A stretch of 7,313 bases of DNA from Promethearchaeota archaeon. GTDB taxonomy: Archaea; Asgardarchaeota; Lokiarchaeia; Sigyniarchaeales; SOKP01. This document shows, piece after piece, positions 1 to 6,029 of the stretch. Every line of letters begins with the position of its first letter. Position 1 is the stretch's first letter. The position numbers and the translations under genes are program-made. Under the pieces are notes generated by a model. That model was given only the letters and a program-made list of their open reading frames with translations, had not been told where the DNA came from and did no database searches. Location: assembly GCA_004524385.1 (NCBI GenBank), contig SDNM01000074.1, forward strand, positions 1-7,313, in the 5' to 3' direction.

Positions 1-380
1 CTCCCAAATGCAGGATTAATTCCTACCACAGGTTCACCCATAAATAGGCACCCTAATTGTCTAGGATAATCTTCACATTTCAATGAATCTCTACAAATAC
101 AAAAATTCATTATCCAATGATATTTTGTTTTATTAACGAAATATTCAACTACTTCTGAAGGTAAAACCATGTCTGTTGGTTTTCCAACTTCTTGATTTAT
201 AGGGATTATTTTATCTTTTGTTAGATAAATCATCTCATCGTTCACTGTTGATTTTTCAATACGCTTTTGGATAAATGATAGTTTGGTTAATTTTGCTAAA
301 AAATCAGCATGACGATAAAGTCTTTTAAGCATATTTACATATCTTACAGATCTTCCAGTTTTATTCTTATTTTTTCCCAT
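1..380 (-). CDS. 4Fe-4S-type iron-sulfur protein, N-terminal part (cut by window edge)
   Basis: Translating the minus strand from the ATG at 380-378 gives 126 uninterrupted codons running off the left edge, so the C-terminus is missing. The N-terminus is basic (MGKNKNKTGR). Residues ~88-115 carry the distinctive stretch YHWIMNFCICRD, then C at the K-C-E-D step and the segment QLGCLFMGE, that is C-x-C-R followed by two more cysteines. This module is known from archaeal and bacterial ferredoxin-like proteins. In those it is followed by a CNCCxCCC block and two [4Fe-4S] ferredoxin motifs, which would lie outside the window here. The complete gene at 3966-4760 has the same order of motifs, so the two look like distant paralogues. 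A redox or electron-transfer role is inferred; substrate and partner are unknown. No SD precedes the ATG and a TATA-like box lies about 30 bases upstream, so the transcript is probably nearly leaderless. Confidence 0.8.
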   Translation of the reverse strand, partial: MGKNKNKTGRSVRYVNMLKRLYRHADFLAKLTKLSFIQKRIEKSTVNDEMIYLTKDKIIPINQEVGKPTDMVLPSEVVEYFVNKTKYHWIMNFCICRDSLKCEDYPRQLGCLFMGEPVVGINPAFG

Positions 381-408
381 TTTTGAACAATATTTTATTA
401 TTATGTAC

Positions 409-416
409 TTAAAATA
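409..416 (-). promoter_or_regulatory. Probable TATA box of the CxCR iron-sulfur gene
   Basis: On the minus strand this reads TATTTTAA, centred about 32 bases before the ATG at 380. With the usual archaeal TATA-to-start distance of about 26 bases, the transcript would begin roughly six bases before the ATG. That fits the absence of an SD. AT-rich DNA produces such boxes by chance, so support is only positional. Confidence 0.35.
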
Positions 417-438
417 TTATTTTATGAATATCAAGAAT

Positions 439-1086
439 TTAGGTTTGATTTGAAATTTCAGAGGGATTCCAACCGCTAGATCGTCTAAAAACAATCATTC
501 CAACAGCAAAAGCTAATGCAACTCCAGCAATCTCATCAATTATGTAGTGCTGTTTCACAAATAATGTTGATAGCACAACTCCAACTGCTATGATTAAAGC
601 AATAATTGCTATAATTTTTCTCTTAAAAGTTGGATTTATTTTATAGTACTGATACCAAGTGAAGAAACAAATAGTCGACATTCCAGCATGCATACTTGGT
701 AAGCAATTGAAGCTTGTCTCGTGCGTGTAATAGAAATATATTAAATCTGCAAAAAAATTGCCTTCAATTTTATTAGCCAAAAGCTCTTGTCTCCACCAGT
801 AAGTTGATACGGGAAAAATAATATAGATAATAGTTGCGATTGCATTCATTATCACGATAGACCATCCTAAACCGTAACCTTTCTCTTCATCAAGAAAACC
901 GAAATAGATTAAAGTTAGAATTAACATTGGAAAAAATAAAAAAATATAGAAAATGGCCATTTCTGGAACAAATGGAGTAAAATTTTCACCAAGAAAATCT
1001 AATCTATAACCTGTACCTTCAGGATATAAACTACCCGTCCAAGTGTACAAAATAAGCATTATGATAATTCCATATAAAAAAACCAT
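439..1086 (-). CDS. PAP2-family membrane phosphatase/phosphotransferase (start probably upstream, at 1194)
   Basis: An integral membrane protein of the PAP2 / inositolphosphotransferase type, which cleaves or transfers phosphate groups on lipid-linked or other phosphorylated substrates. Counting from the ATG at 1086, the family motifs are NCLPSMH (P130, S131, H133; conserved motif 2) and STLFVKQHYIID (S173, H180, D184; motif 3). H133, H180 and D184 would be the catalytic residues. The KxxxxxxRP motif 1 of classical PAP2 is not seen, as in Aur1-like or PAP2_3 members. Hydrophobic segments lie at about 1-16, 43-63, 75-92, 157-173 and 186-200. The ATG at 1086 would cut the first membrane segment in half. 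The frame is open back to 1200, adding a basic stretch (KGKSTKRSRK) and the rest of that segment, but it contains only an ATA as a candidate start (1194-1192, giving 251 residues). The ATA has an ideal SD six bases upstream. The gene lies just downstream of the PrsW gene, probably in one operon. The exact substrate cannot be told. Confidence 0.85.
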   Translation of the reverse strand: MVFLYGIIIMLILYTWTGSLYPEGTGYRLDFLGENFTPFVPEMAIFYIFLFFPMLILTLIYFGFLDEEKGYGLGWSIVIMNAIATIIYIIFPVSTYWWRQELLANKIEGNFFADLIYFYYTHETSFNCLPSMHAGMSTICFFTWYQYYKINPTFKRKIIAIIALIIAVGVVLSTLFVKQHYIIDEIAGVALAFAVGMIVFRRSSGWNPSEISNQT

Positions 1087-1191
1087 TAAAAATAAATTTC
1101 CTAAAATAAAGCTAAGTTTTCGGCTTCTTTTTGTAGATTTTCCCTTAAAAAAAACGGTTTCTACACCCTTTTGAAATTTGTCATGAATTTT

Positions 1192-1215
1192 TATTGTTAA
1201 TCACCTTTTTTTTTT
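1192..1215 (-). promoter_or_regulatory. SD sequence with A10 tract and candidate AUA start for the PAP2 gene
   Basis: Minus strand: A10 tract (1215-1206), then GGTGA (1205-1201, extended by T to AGGTGAT), six bases (TTAACA), then ATA (1194-1192), in frame with the PAP2 protein. AGGTGAT matches the consensus complementary to the archaeal 16S 3' end. No ATG, GTG or TTG in this frame lies between the stop at 1203-1201 and the ATG at 1086. A competing reading is the out-of-frame ATG at 1184-1182, which reaches a stop after seven codons. It would join the PAP2 frame if one A were missing from the AAAA run just after it. Confidence 0.55.
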
Positions 1216-1231
1216 ATCTCCTCATTAACTT

Positions 1232-2938
1232 TTAAACGATTTTTTGGTATTGGAATGTTTGTTGTCCCTTTAATATTACAAATATCATAAAAATGAGAAG
1301 AGTTACCGCTCCGAATAAAAATAGGATAATTAATCCTATAGTAAGAATACTAAGATAAATTGGCGCATACAACAAGCCAACTATGCCATATATAAGACAA
1401 ATTCCAAACATTCCGATTAAATTAAAAATTAAGATCAACCAATACAAGATACTCTTTCTTCCATCATACTCTCTTATTAACATTAAAAGACGTATGACAG
1501 CATATATTATTAATCCTATAGTTAAAAATGCTATACTTGTCTGAAAAATTAGGAGAAATAATATTTCAGGTCCAGACATTAATAGATTTAAAACAAATAA
1601 TAATAACTCAATTATGAGAAAAACTATAGCCGCTGCTATAGAGATAATAAAGAGAGTGATTGTAAGCCCATCATAGAGTTTTGTAGGAATTGGTGATAAA
1701 GTAATTGGTGGTGAATTGAAGTGTCCTATATTAAATCCACAATTCATACAAAAGCGGGCATTAATCGTAACTGGATGACCACAATTAGTGCAAAATTTAG
1801 CAGGTTTTTTTTGTGAGAATTGGGTATATTCAGAATGATAACTATCATTAAACGATGTACATATAACATCTTCATTAACAACAATAATACCTGTTTCGGG
1901 GCAACGATAAGTTCTTTTTGCAATTTTATTTGCTCGCCTTAAAAAGCCTAGCAGTAAAGCAAAAGACAAAGAACTTAATACTACATATACAATAATTTGA
2001 AGGATTAAATCTAAATCTGTACCTTGGGCGTTAATGGTATAAACGTAAAGTAGAATCCAGACGGAAGAAGTATTCCATAGAAAGTGTATAGAAACGGGGA
2101 TGAGCCAAAGAGGGATGAATCGCTTTAAAAATTTTATGAATTGACTTCCCATTGGATGGTTCTCTTCTCCTCGCTCAAATCGAAGTCTTTCTGCTCTGCC
2201 TGCCGCAAATCCTCCAATTGAACCACCTAATATGTGGATTGGAGCCCAATTCCTAATAGTTACCTGAAGATAAATATCAAATGCATTTCCACCATATAAA
2301 ATAGTAAATCCAAGATAAGATATAAGTTCTAATATCTCAAATGTTATTCCTATTATCAACCCAAACAAAAATCCATTTAATTCGTTTCCAAGCATGCCCT
2401 TACCCTTTTGTTCGGAATTCCTTTTCCTCTGCAATACAATGAAAAATGCTAAGATACTGGGAAGAGATTTCAAAAATTCTTCCACAAATGCGGGTGTAAT
2501 CCCAATAGCACCAACATTATAGAATACTACAGCTAAAATTTCGTCTTTTGTAAAATAATAAACACCATTTGCGGCAAGAAGCCAGAGATCCATGATTCCC
2601 GAATTCCAATATGCTGCGAAATTAAGTACGCAAATTCCAATAAGGAAAAGCATTAATAAGTATTGTTTACGGCCATTGACTAATTTTTCACTTGGAGGAT
2701 AATTTTTTGTTTTCCAAATATAAAATAATATCCATAATATGTAGATGGTTAATGGTCCAATTATCATGTAGCTAATGATCGTAATTAATTTCACAGATAC
2801 AGGTATTTGATTGGATAATAAGATAAAAATCACAATTATAGCGTAAATACCACATCCGATCATTGAAATTAACCAAATTATTTTCTTGTGGAGGGTAAGT
2901 TTGATTTTTTCGGGTTTATAAGGATTATTACGACTCAT
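1232..2938 (-). CDS. PrsW-type intramembrane metalloprotease with internal zinc ribbon
   Basis: A 568-residue multi-pass membrane protein. Residues ~130-295 carry the PrsW (CAAX-protease-like) signature in order: EEFLK (E153, E154, K157), a glycine-rich helix ending GITFEILE (E201, E204), H235 in APIHILGG followed by GGFAAG, and IHFLWN (H285, N289). Glutamates and histidines of this kind form the intramembrane metal site in the family. A cytosolic-type segment follows (about 335-420). It holds a zinc ribbon, CTNCG (C383, C386) and CMNCG (C397, C400), preceded by a loose pair C346/C360. Four more hydrophobic segments end the protein (~423-453, 457-485, 496-525, 527-556), giving roughly a dozen membrane spans. 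Bacterial PrsW acts on anti-sigma factors; the archaeal substrate is unknown. PrsW proteins are usually much shorter, so the zinc ribbon plus C-terminal membrane block is an added module. No SD is seen at the ATG. The PAP2 gene follows 37 bases downstream if it starts at the ATA. Confidence 0.85.
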   Translation of the reverse strand: MSRNNPYKPEKIKLTLHKKIIWLISMIGCGIYAIIVIFILLSNQIPVSVKLITIISYMIIGPLTIYILWILFYIWKTKNYPPSEKLVNGRKQYLLMLFLIGICVLNFAAYWNSGIMDLWLLAANGVYYFTKDEILAVVFYNVGAIGITPAFVEEFLKSLPSILAFFIVLQRKRNSEQKGKGMLGNELNGFLFGLIIGITFEILELISYLGFTILYGGNAFDIYLQVTIRNWAPIHILGGSIGGFAAGRAERLRFERGEENHPMGSQFIKFLKRFIPLWLIPVSIHFLWNTSSVWILLYVYTINAQGTDLDLILQIIVYVVLSSLSFALLLGFLRRANKIAKRTYRCPETGIIVVNEDVICTSFNDSYHSEYTQFSQKKPAKFCTNCGHPVTINARFCMNCGFNIGHFNSPPITLSPIPTKLYDGLTITLFIISIAAAIVFLIIELLLFVLNLLMSGPEILFLLIFQTSIAFLTIGLIIYAVIRLLMLIREYDGRKSILYWLILIFNLIGMFGICLIYGIVGLLYAPIYLSILTIGLIILFLFGAVTLLIFMIFVILKGQQTFQYQKIV

Positions 2939-2970
2939 AGATAAAATCCAATCAATGAAATAATTTTCTT

Positions 2971-2979
2971 TTATTTTAA
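2971..2979 (-). promoter_or_regulatory. Possible TATA box of the PrsW-PAP2 operon
   Basis: The minus strand reads TTAAAATAA, centred about 37 bases before the ATG at 2938. That would give a leader of about ten bases, consistent with the missing SD. The surrounding DNA is extremely AT-rich and alternative boxes exist, so this is tentative. Confidence 0.25.
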
Positions 2980-3080
2980 TCTATTCTTAAATTAGTTATT
3001 AGGTTTTCTTATAATAAATATATCTGTTCTAATAGTTAAATATAATTTTTCTAAAAAAAAAGTTAATTAATATCCTATTA

Positions 3081-3170
3081 AAATAATAAAAAAAAATAAA
3101 AGGCAAGGTCCATAAGTAAACGACTAAAGCAATGTTTAGGTGCCTCCGTTCCAAGTCGTAGATTTTAGAA
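3081..3170 (-). ncRNA. Candidate small structured RNA (GC-richer block with possible pseudoknot)
   Basis: Bases 3101-3165 are clearly richer in G and C than the flanks and carry no protein frame. Two complementary pairs interleave: AGGCA (3101-3105) with TGCCT (3141-3145), and ACGACT (3120-3125) with AGTCGT (3154-3159). That is the order of an H-type pseudoknot. A third pair, CTAAA/TTTAG (3124-3128/3135-3139), competes with the second. The minus strand is favoured because a TATA-like ATTTAAAT lies near 3192-3199, and a T-rich tract (3100-3081) follows the block, like an archaeal terminator. Stems of 5-6 pairs arise by chance in a region this size. It is not a tRNA: no acceptor stem, CCA end or normal T-loop can be placed. 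Confidence 0.3.
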
Positions 3171-3220
3171 TGGAAATAGACTTATTAAATCATTTAAATG
3201 TGTTGTTATTAAGAATAAGG

Positions 3221-3268
3221 AAAAAAAAAAAATAATTATATTATATGTTGCTTGATCTTATAGATCAA
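3221..3268 (-). terminator. Hairpin plus T12 tract downstream of the histone gene
   Basis: Just after the histone stop, the minus strand contains a perfect 7-bp hairpin, TTGATCT-ATA-AGATCAA (3268-3252), followed about 20 bases later by a run of 12 T (3232-3221). Archaeal termination depends mainly on oligo-T tracts, so the T12 is the likely termination point. The hairpin may stabilise the 3' end. Confidence 0.5.
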
Positions 3269-3272
3269 ACGC

Positions 3273-3488
3273 TTAGAAGTATTTAATTGCTAAAAGTATG
3301 TCGTCCCTTGTAACTTTCTTTCTTTTTGCATGTTTTGTTAAGGACAACGCTGTTTTTGTGATTTTTTCAGCTGAGGATCCCATCCAATCAACTAATTCGT
3401 CTACTGCATCCCGAGCAACAATAATGGCTCCATTGTGTTTCATAAGGCGTCTAATTGGACTCCAGCTGATATAATCTCTACCTGCCAT
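3273..3488 (-). CDS. Archaeal histone (histone-fold protein)
   Basis: A 71-residue single histone fold that binds and wraps DNA as dimers and larger assemblies. By comparison with the methanogen histone HMfB, the helices fall at about 10-18 (SPIRRLMKH), 26-53 (long central helix) and 60-70 (RDDILLAIKY). Conserved points are G20 after helix 1, the HAKRKKVT loop with R56 and T60 (DNA-contacting R-T pair), and D63. H53 and D63 match the residues that join dimers in HMfB, so multimer formation is likely. The N-terminus (MAGRDYISW) is a few residues longer than HMfB and there is no C-terminal tail. The start is fixed by GGAGGA ten bases upstream. The gene stands alone, with its own promoter upstream and terminator downstream, divergent from the iron-sulfur gene at 3966. 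Confidence 0.95.
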   Translation of the reverse strand: MAGRDYISWSPIRRLMKHNGAIIVARDAVDELVDWMGSSAEKITKTALSLTKHAKRKKVTRDDILLAIKYF

Positions 3489-3498
3489 ACTAATTCAT

Positions 3499-3527
3499 TC
3501 CTCCACTTTTTATTTTTTTTTTTTTTT
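3499..3527 (-). promoter_or_regulatory. Histone SD (GGAGGA) with A15 tract upstream
   Basis: Minus strand: a run of 15 A (3527-3513), then GGAGGA (3504-3499), ten bases before the ATG at 3488. This shows that SD-led initiation is used in this genome. An ATG-AAT-TAG start-stop pair lies between the SD and the real start. Confidence 0.7.
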
Positions 3528-3574
3528 AGGTTTAATTTTTATTTTAATTGTTACATAAATGAAGATCAAATATG

Positions 3575-3582
3575 TATTTAAA
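3575..3582 (-). promoter_or_regulatory. TATA box of the histone gene
   Basis: The minus strand reads AATCTTTAAATACATA, with TTTAAATA at 3582-3575 as a good archaeal TATA box. It is centred about 90 bases before the ATG. This predicts a leader of some 60 bases containing the A15 tract and SD, unlike the short leaders of most neighbouring genes. Confidence 0.5.
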
Positions 3583-3640
3583 GATTTTGATATTATCATA
3601 AATTTATGAAGAAAAAAATGAAAAAAATATTACGACAAAA

Positions 3641-3703
3641 ATCAGATCATATTAATTGATCAATCTGGTGCAATTTCGTAAGTTCGTGAGTTTCCGCCAG
3701 ATT
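3641..3703. repeat. Inverted-repeat block with two alternative stems
   Basis: AATCTGGTG (3662-3670) pairs with CGCCAGATT (3695-3703) in a 9-bp stem with one G-T wobble, around a 24-base loop holding TTCGTAAG-TTCGTGAG. CAGAT (3643-3647) can instead pair with ATCTG (3663-3667), so two exclusive structures are possible. The 10-bp palindrome ATTGATCAAT spans 3655-3664. On the plus strand the long stem runs into TTTTTAG. It could be a small RNA, a terminator or a protein-binding site; its strand and role are not known. Confidence 0.4.
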
Positions 3704-3898
3704 TTTAGATTTGTGAAAAATTGAATCCAAATTGCTATGATGATTCATAATTGGATATTAATTCAACAATTTGGCTTAAAATGAGATAATAAAAGCAAAG
3801 ATAATTAAATTCCAATACGCTGATTTACGAATTTTTATATTATCTGTGACTTAATAAAAATCATTTTGTTTTAGAAAAAATATAAAATAATAAAAAGC

Positions 3899-3946
3899 TA
3901 CATTATAATAGGTTAAAATATTTTTATTAAATCATACATTATAATA
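3899..3946 (+). promoter_or_regulatory. 12-bp direct repeat containing the TATA box of the iron-sulfur gene
   Basis: TACATTATAATA occurs identically at 3899-3910 and 3935-3946. The second copy places TTATAATA about 23 bases before the ATG at 3966, right for a TATA box of a leaderless transcript. The first copy, 36 bases upstream, could be a second promoter or half of an operator. Confidence 0.5.
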
Positions 3947-3965
3947 AAATTCTTCGATTTTCATA

Positions 3966-4760
3966 ATGGAACCTTCACCAAATAAATTCAAATCCAAGAT
4001 TGACAAAATTTTTAAAAGATTTCCTCAATTTGGAAAGCTCTTATCTAGTTTATTTGGTCTATTTGAGGTTTCTATACTAGAATTTCTTAGAAGAATTAGC
4101 AAGAAATTTAATAAATATTCAATTGCTTGGCTAAGTAGGTCTATTTTGAAAGGCAGGTGGGGTAGCAAAGTGGTTCCGTTAAATCGGAATATTTCAGTCG
4201 ATACTCGATTTCTACCAACCCAGGAAATCTTAGAAATAATTCTTCGTTCAAAGGTAGTTGGTGTAAGTTGGTGTTATTGTAGATCGGTTCAGAGGAAATA
4301 TAATGCTCCTAATTGCGATCATCCTCTCTATACTTGTTTTCATATAGGGTTTGGCAAATCTTTATACGAAATCCCTGGAAGATCAGAGAACCTAAAAAGA
4401 ATCTCTAAAGAAGAGATAATAAAATTATTGAATGAGTGCGATGATAGAGGGTTAGTTCACCAACTTATTTATTTCCCCAGTCCGCAATTTTATTATGTAA
4501 TTTGTAATTGCTGCCCTTGTTGTTGTATGACAATGAGTAATTTTCTAAAGGGTGGATCTCCCCAGATGATTAAAAGCGATTTCATTGCGGAGACGGATTT
4601 AAATATATGTAAAAATTGTGGAGAATGCGAGCCAAGGTGTTATTTTGGAGCAAGAAAAATAGTTAATGGTAGATTGCGTTTTAATTCCATTAAGTGCATG
4701 GGCTGCGGTATTTGCGTCCCCAAATGTCCACAGAAGGCGATAAGTCTGAAAAAAAAATAA
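3966..4760 (+). CDS. CxCR/CNCC iron-sulfur protein with two [4Fe-4S] ferredoxin clusters
   Basis: A 264-residue cysteine-rich redox protein without a signal peptide. Residues 1-60 are basic and partly amphipathic. The module WCYCR (C103, C105) with C117 and C124 follows. Then comes ISKEEIIKLLNECDDRGLVH (146-165), a pattern typical of this family, and ICNCCPCCC (C180, C182, C183, C185-C187). The C-terminus has two bacterial-type ferredoxin motifs, CKNCGECEPRC (C215, C218, C221, C225) and CMGCGICVPKCP (C244, C247, C250, C254), each able to hold one [4Fe-4S] cluster. The upstream cysteine blocks probably bind a further centre. Such proteins are known in anaerobic archaea and bacteria but their partners are poorly defined, so electron transfer is inferred. 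The first motif lacks the usual proline after its last cysteine. There is no SD; the TATA box is about 23 bases upstream. The partial gene at 1-380 shares the CxCR module. Confidence 0.88.
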   Translation: MEPSPNKFKSKIDKIFKRFPQFGKLLSSLFGLFEVSILEFLRRISKKFNKYSIAWLSRSILKGRWGSKVVPLNRNISVDTRFLPTQEILEIILRSKVVGVSWCYCRSVQRKYNAPNCDHPLYTCFHIGFGKSLYEIPGRSENLKRISKEEIIKLLNECDDRGLVHQLIYFPSPQFYYVICNCCPCCCMTMSNFLKGGSPQMIKSDFIAETDLNICKNCGECEPRCYFGARKIVNGRLRFNSIKCMGCGICVPKCPQKAISLKKK

Positions 4761-4792
4761 TAATTGTTACATTTTTTAATTTTCCTTGTTTG

Positions 4793-4800
4793 ATATAAAT
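4793..4800 (+). promoter_or_regulatory. TATA box of the DUF4443-JAMM operon
   Basis: ATATAAAT is centred about 33 bases before the ATG at 4830, predicting a leader of under ten bases. This agrees with the lack of an SD there and suggests the operon is transcribed separately from the iron-sulfur gene, which ends 69 bases before that ATG. Confidence 0.4.
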
Positions 4801-4829
4801 TAGAATAAAGAAAAACTGTACTGTTATTA

Positions 4830-5510
4830 ATGTCTAAAATCCTTGAAGAACTAGAAGAGCTATTTAAGAGTGAAACGATAAAACCTTCCTTTGAGATTGT
4901 TCACGTTATTTTAGCAATATTTATATTTGGAGAGAATCGAGATGGAATTGGTAGATATCGTCTTGAGAAGGAATTATTAATCGGTTCGGGAACCTCCAAA
5001 TCTCTTATTAAGAGATTGAATAAAAATATTAATTTTATTTCGGTTTTAGATGAAAATATAAGGAAGGGGCACGTTTTGACTAAGGAAGGGTTAATATTCT
5101 TGGAGAAAATAAAACAGAAGATTCCTTTTATCAAAGAGGGTGATCTTTCAATTTTACAGGAAACGATTATCGATATGGAAAATAATAAAGTATGCTTCTG
5201 TCAAGTCAAGAACTATGGTGATAAATTGACTAACGGTATAGAGCAGAGAGATGCTGCTATAAAAGTTGGTGGTCTTGGGGCAACATGTCTTGTTTATGAT
5301 GGAAAACAATTAGTTTTTCCATCTGGTTATGATGTCAATACAGAACGGGCTGATTCAATCGTTAACGAAAAGGTTTACAAATATTTTAAAGGAGAAATCA
5401 ATAAATTAGATTCAAAATTAGAACCTAACGATGTAGTAATTATTGGATTAGGGGCAAATTTTAAAAAGGCAAGGTTAGCCGCAGTAAATGCTGCGTTAAC
5501 ATTATTTTAA
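4830..5510 (+). CDS. DUF4443-type protein with N-terminal winged helix
   Basis: A 226-residue soluble protein with two domains. Residues ~20-100 look like an archaeal winged helix-turn-helix: GRYRLEKELLIGSGTSKSLI (41-60) as the helix-turn-helix and KGHVLTKEGLIFLEKI (79-94) as the wing and last helix. Residues ~108-226 match the archaeal DUF4443 domain. Typical stretches are NGIEQRDAAIKVGGLGAT (135-152), VYDGKQLVFP (155-164) and, at the end, DVVIIGLGANFKKARLAAVN (201-220). DUF4443 is an archaea-restricted family of unknown biochemical role. The glycine-rich strands resemble a small-molecule-binding fold, so a ligand-sensing DNA-binding regulator is a reasonable guess. The JAMM gene starts 22 bases after the stop, so the two are probably co-transcribed. 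The start has no SD but a TATA box at a leaderless distance. Confidence 0.8.
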   Translation: MSKILEELEELFKSETIKPSFEIVHVILAIFIFGENRDGIGRYRLEKELLIGSGTSKSLIKRLNKNINFISVLDENIRKGHVLTKEGLIFLEKIKQKIPFIKEGDLSILQETIIDMENNKVCFCQVKNYGDKLTNGIEQRDAAIKVGGLGATCLVYDGKQLVFPSGYDVNTERADSIVNEKVYKYFKGEINKLDSKLEPNDVVIIGLGANFKKARLAAVNAALTLF

Positions 5511-5532
5511 TATACGTTAATTAGGGAATAAT

Positions 5533-6009
5533 ATGAAATTATTGGAAGATATTAAATTCATCATAGATGATGAGATTTTTAAGAAATTAAGTACATGTGT
5601 GAAAAATGCCAGCCCCTACGAAGCATGTGGTCTAATTTTTGGTGAAATTATTGAAAAAAAAGTAGAACATGGATTTGAATATCATTATTTAGGGCAAAGG
5701 TTTGAATGTATTGAATCTACCAATAAATCTACTGTGGCCTTCTTAATAGATAATATTGAAGAATTAAATGAAATATATAAAACGGCTGCGGAAAAATATA
5801 ATAAACGGCTCATTAGCATTTTTCATTCCCATCCGGCTGGTTCCTCTCCAAGTGGCGTAGATACGGATAATATGAAACATTTAAATGAATTTAAGCTTTT
5901 TAAAAACTTAATTTGGACAATTATGAGTGCTGGAAATAACGATCTAGACGGTTTTATTTATTTTAATAAAGAATTTTTCCAAATTCTCGTAGAAATAAAT
6001 AAAGAGTAA
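5533..6009 (+). CDS. JAMM/MPN+ domain metalloprotease (isopeptidase-like)
   Basis: A 158-residue single-domain JAB1/MPN/Mov34 zinc protease. Relatives remove ubiquitin or ubiquitin-like (SAMP) proteins from targets, or process sulfur-carrier proteins. The catalytic glutamate is E30 in SPYEACGLIFG. The zinc site is FHSHPAGSSPSGVD, with H98, H100, S107 and D110. The spacing is HSH-x6-S-x2-D, one residue shorter than the usual HSH-x7-S-x2-D. All expected ligands are present, so activity is likely. The fold begins at about residue 6, and there are no extra domains, as in archaeal JAMM1-like proteins and unlike full-length Rpn11. It lies in an operon with the DUF4443 gene, with a weak AGGG eleven bases before the ATG. 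It converges on the proteasome beta gene with 20 bases between the stops, which fits a shared role in protein turnover. A role in cysteine or molybdopterin sulfur metabolism cannot be excluded. Confidence 0.88.
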   Translation: MKLLEDIKFIIDDEIFKKLSTCVKNASPYEACGLIFGEIIEKKVEHGFEYHYLGQRFECIESTNKSTVAFLIDNIEELNEIYKTAAEKYNKRLISIFHSHPAGSSPSGVDTDNMKHLNEFKLFKNLIWTIMSAGNNDLDGFIYFNKEFFQILVEINKE

Positions 6010-6029
6010 AATTTTAAAATCCAAATTAT

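Larger units (their letters stand above)
2939..3272. other. Non-coding region between the PrsW and histone genes
   Basis: A 334-base gap with no credible protein-coding frame. From the histone side it holds a hairpin and T12 tract on the minus strand (3221-3268), a GC-richer block at 3101-3165 that stands out against the AT-rich flanks and may be a small RNA, and A/T tracts at 3051-3060 and 3081-3100. The part nearest 2939 is the presumed promoter of the PrsW operon. Confidence 0.6.
3489..3965. other. Divergent intergenic region, histone/iron-sulfur gene
   Basis: A gap of 477 bases with no credible coding frame. It holds the histone leader and promoter (3489-3582), an inverted-repeat block (3641-3703), and a 12-bp direct repeat with the promoter of the iron-sulfur gene (3899-3946). 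Nothing clear is visible at 3704-3898 apart from short AT-rich inverted repeats, such as CCAAATTG (3727) with CAATTTGG (3767). Confidence 0.6.

Noticed and set aside
1199..1226. ATG-AGG-AGA-TAA mini frame between the PrsW stop and the PAP2 SD (about 1225-1214)
   Set aside because: Three codons only; GAGGAG there is probably an incidental SD-like match, since the AGGTGAT downstream is better placed.
3100..3180. A tRNA in the GC-richer block
   Set aside because: GTTCCAAG looks faintly like a T-loop, but no acceptor stem, D-arm or anticodon arm can be fitted on either strand.
3100..3180. A C/D box guide RNA in the GC-richer block
   Set aside because: No RTGATGA and CTGA boxes in the right order on either strand.
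3721..3774. Inverted repeats CCAAATTG/CAATTTGG and TTGAAT/ATTCAA
   Set aside because: The two pairs cannot nest, the sequence is low in complexity and no promoter or gene end fits, so chance is likely.
4901..5134. Open frame of 77 codons on the minus strand inside the DUF4443 gene
   Set aside because: It lies antisense to a well-supported protein, has no SD or promoter, and its translation resembles no family I know.
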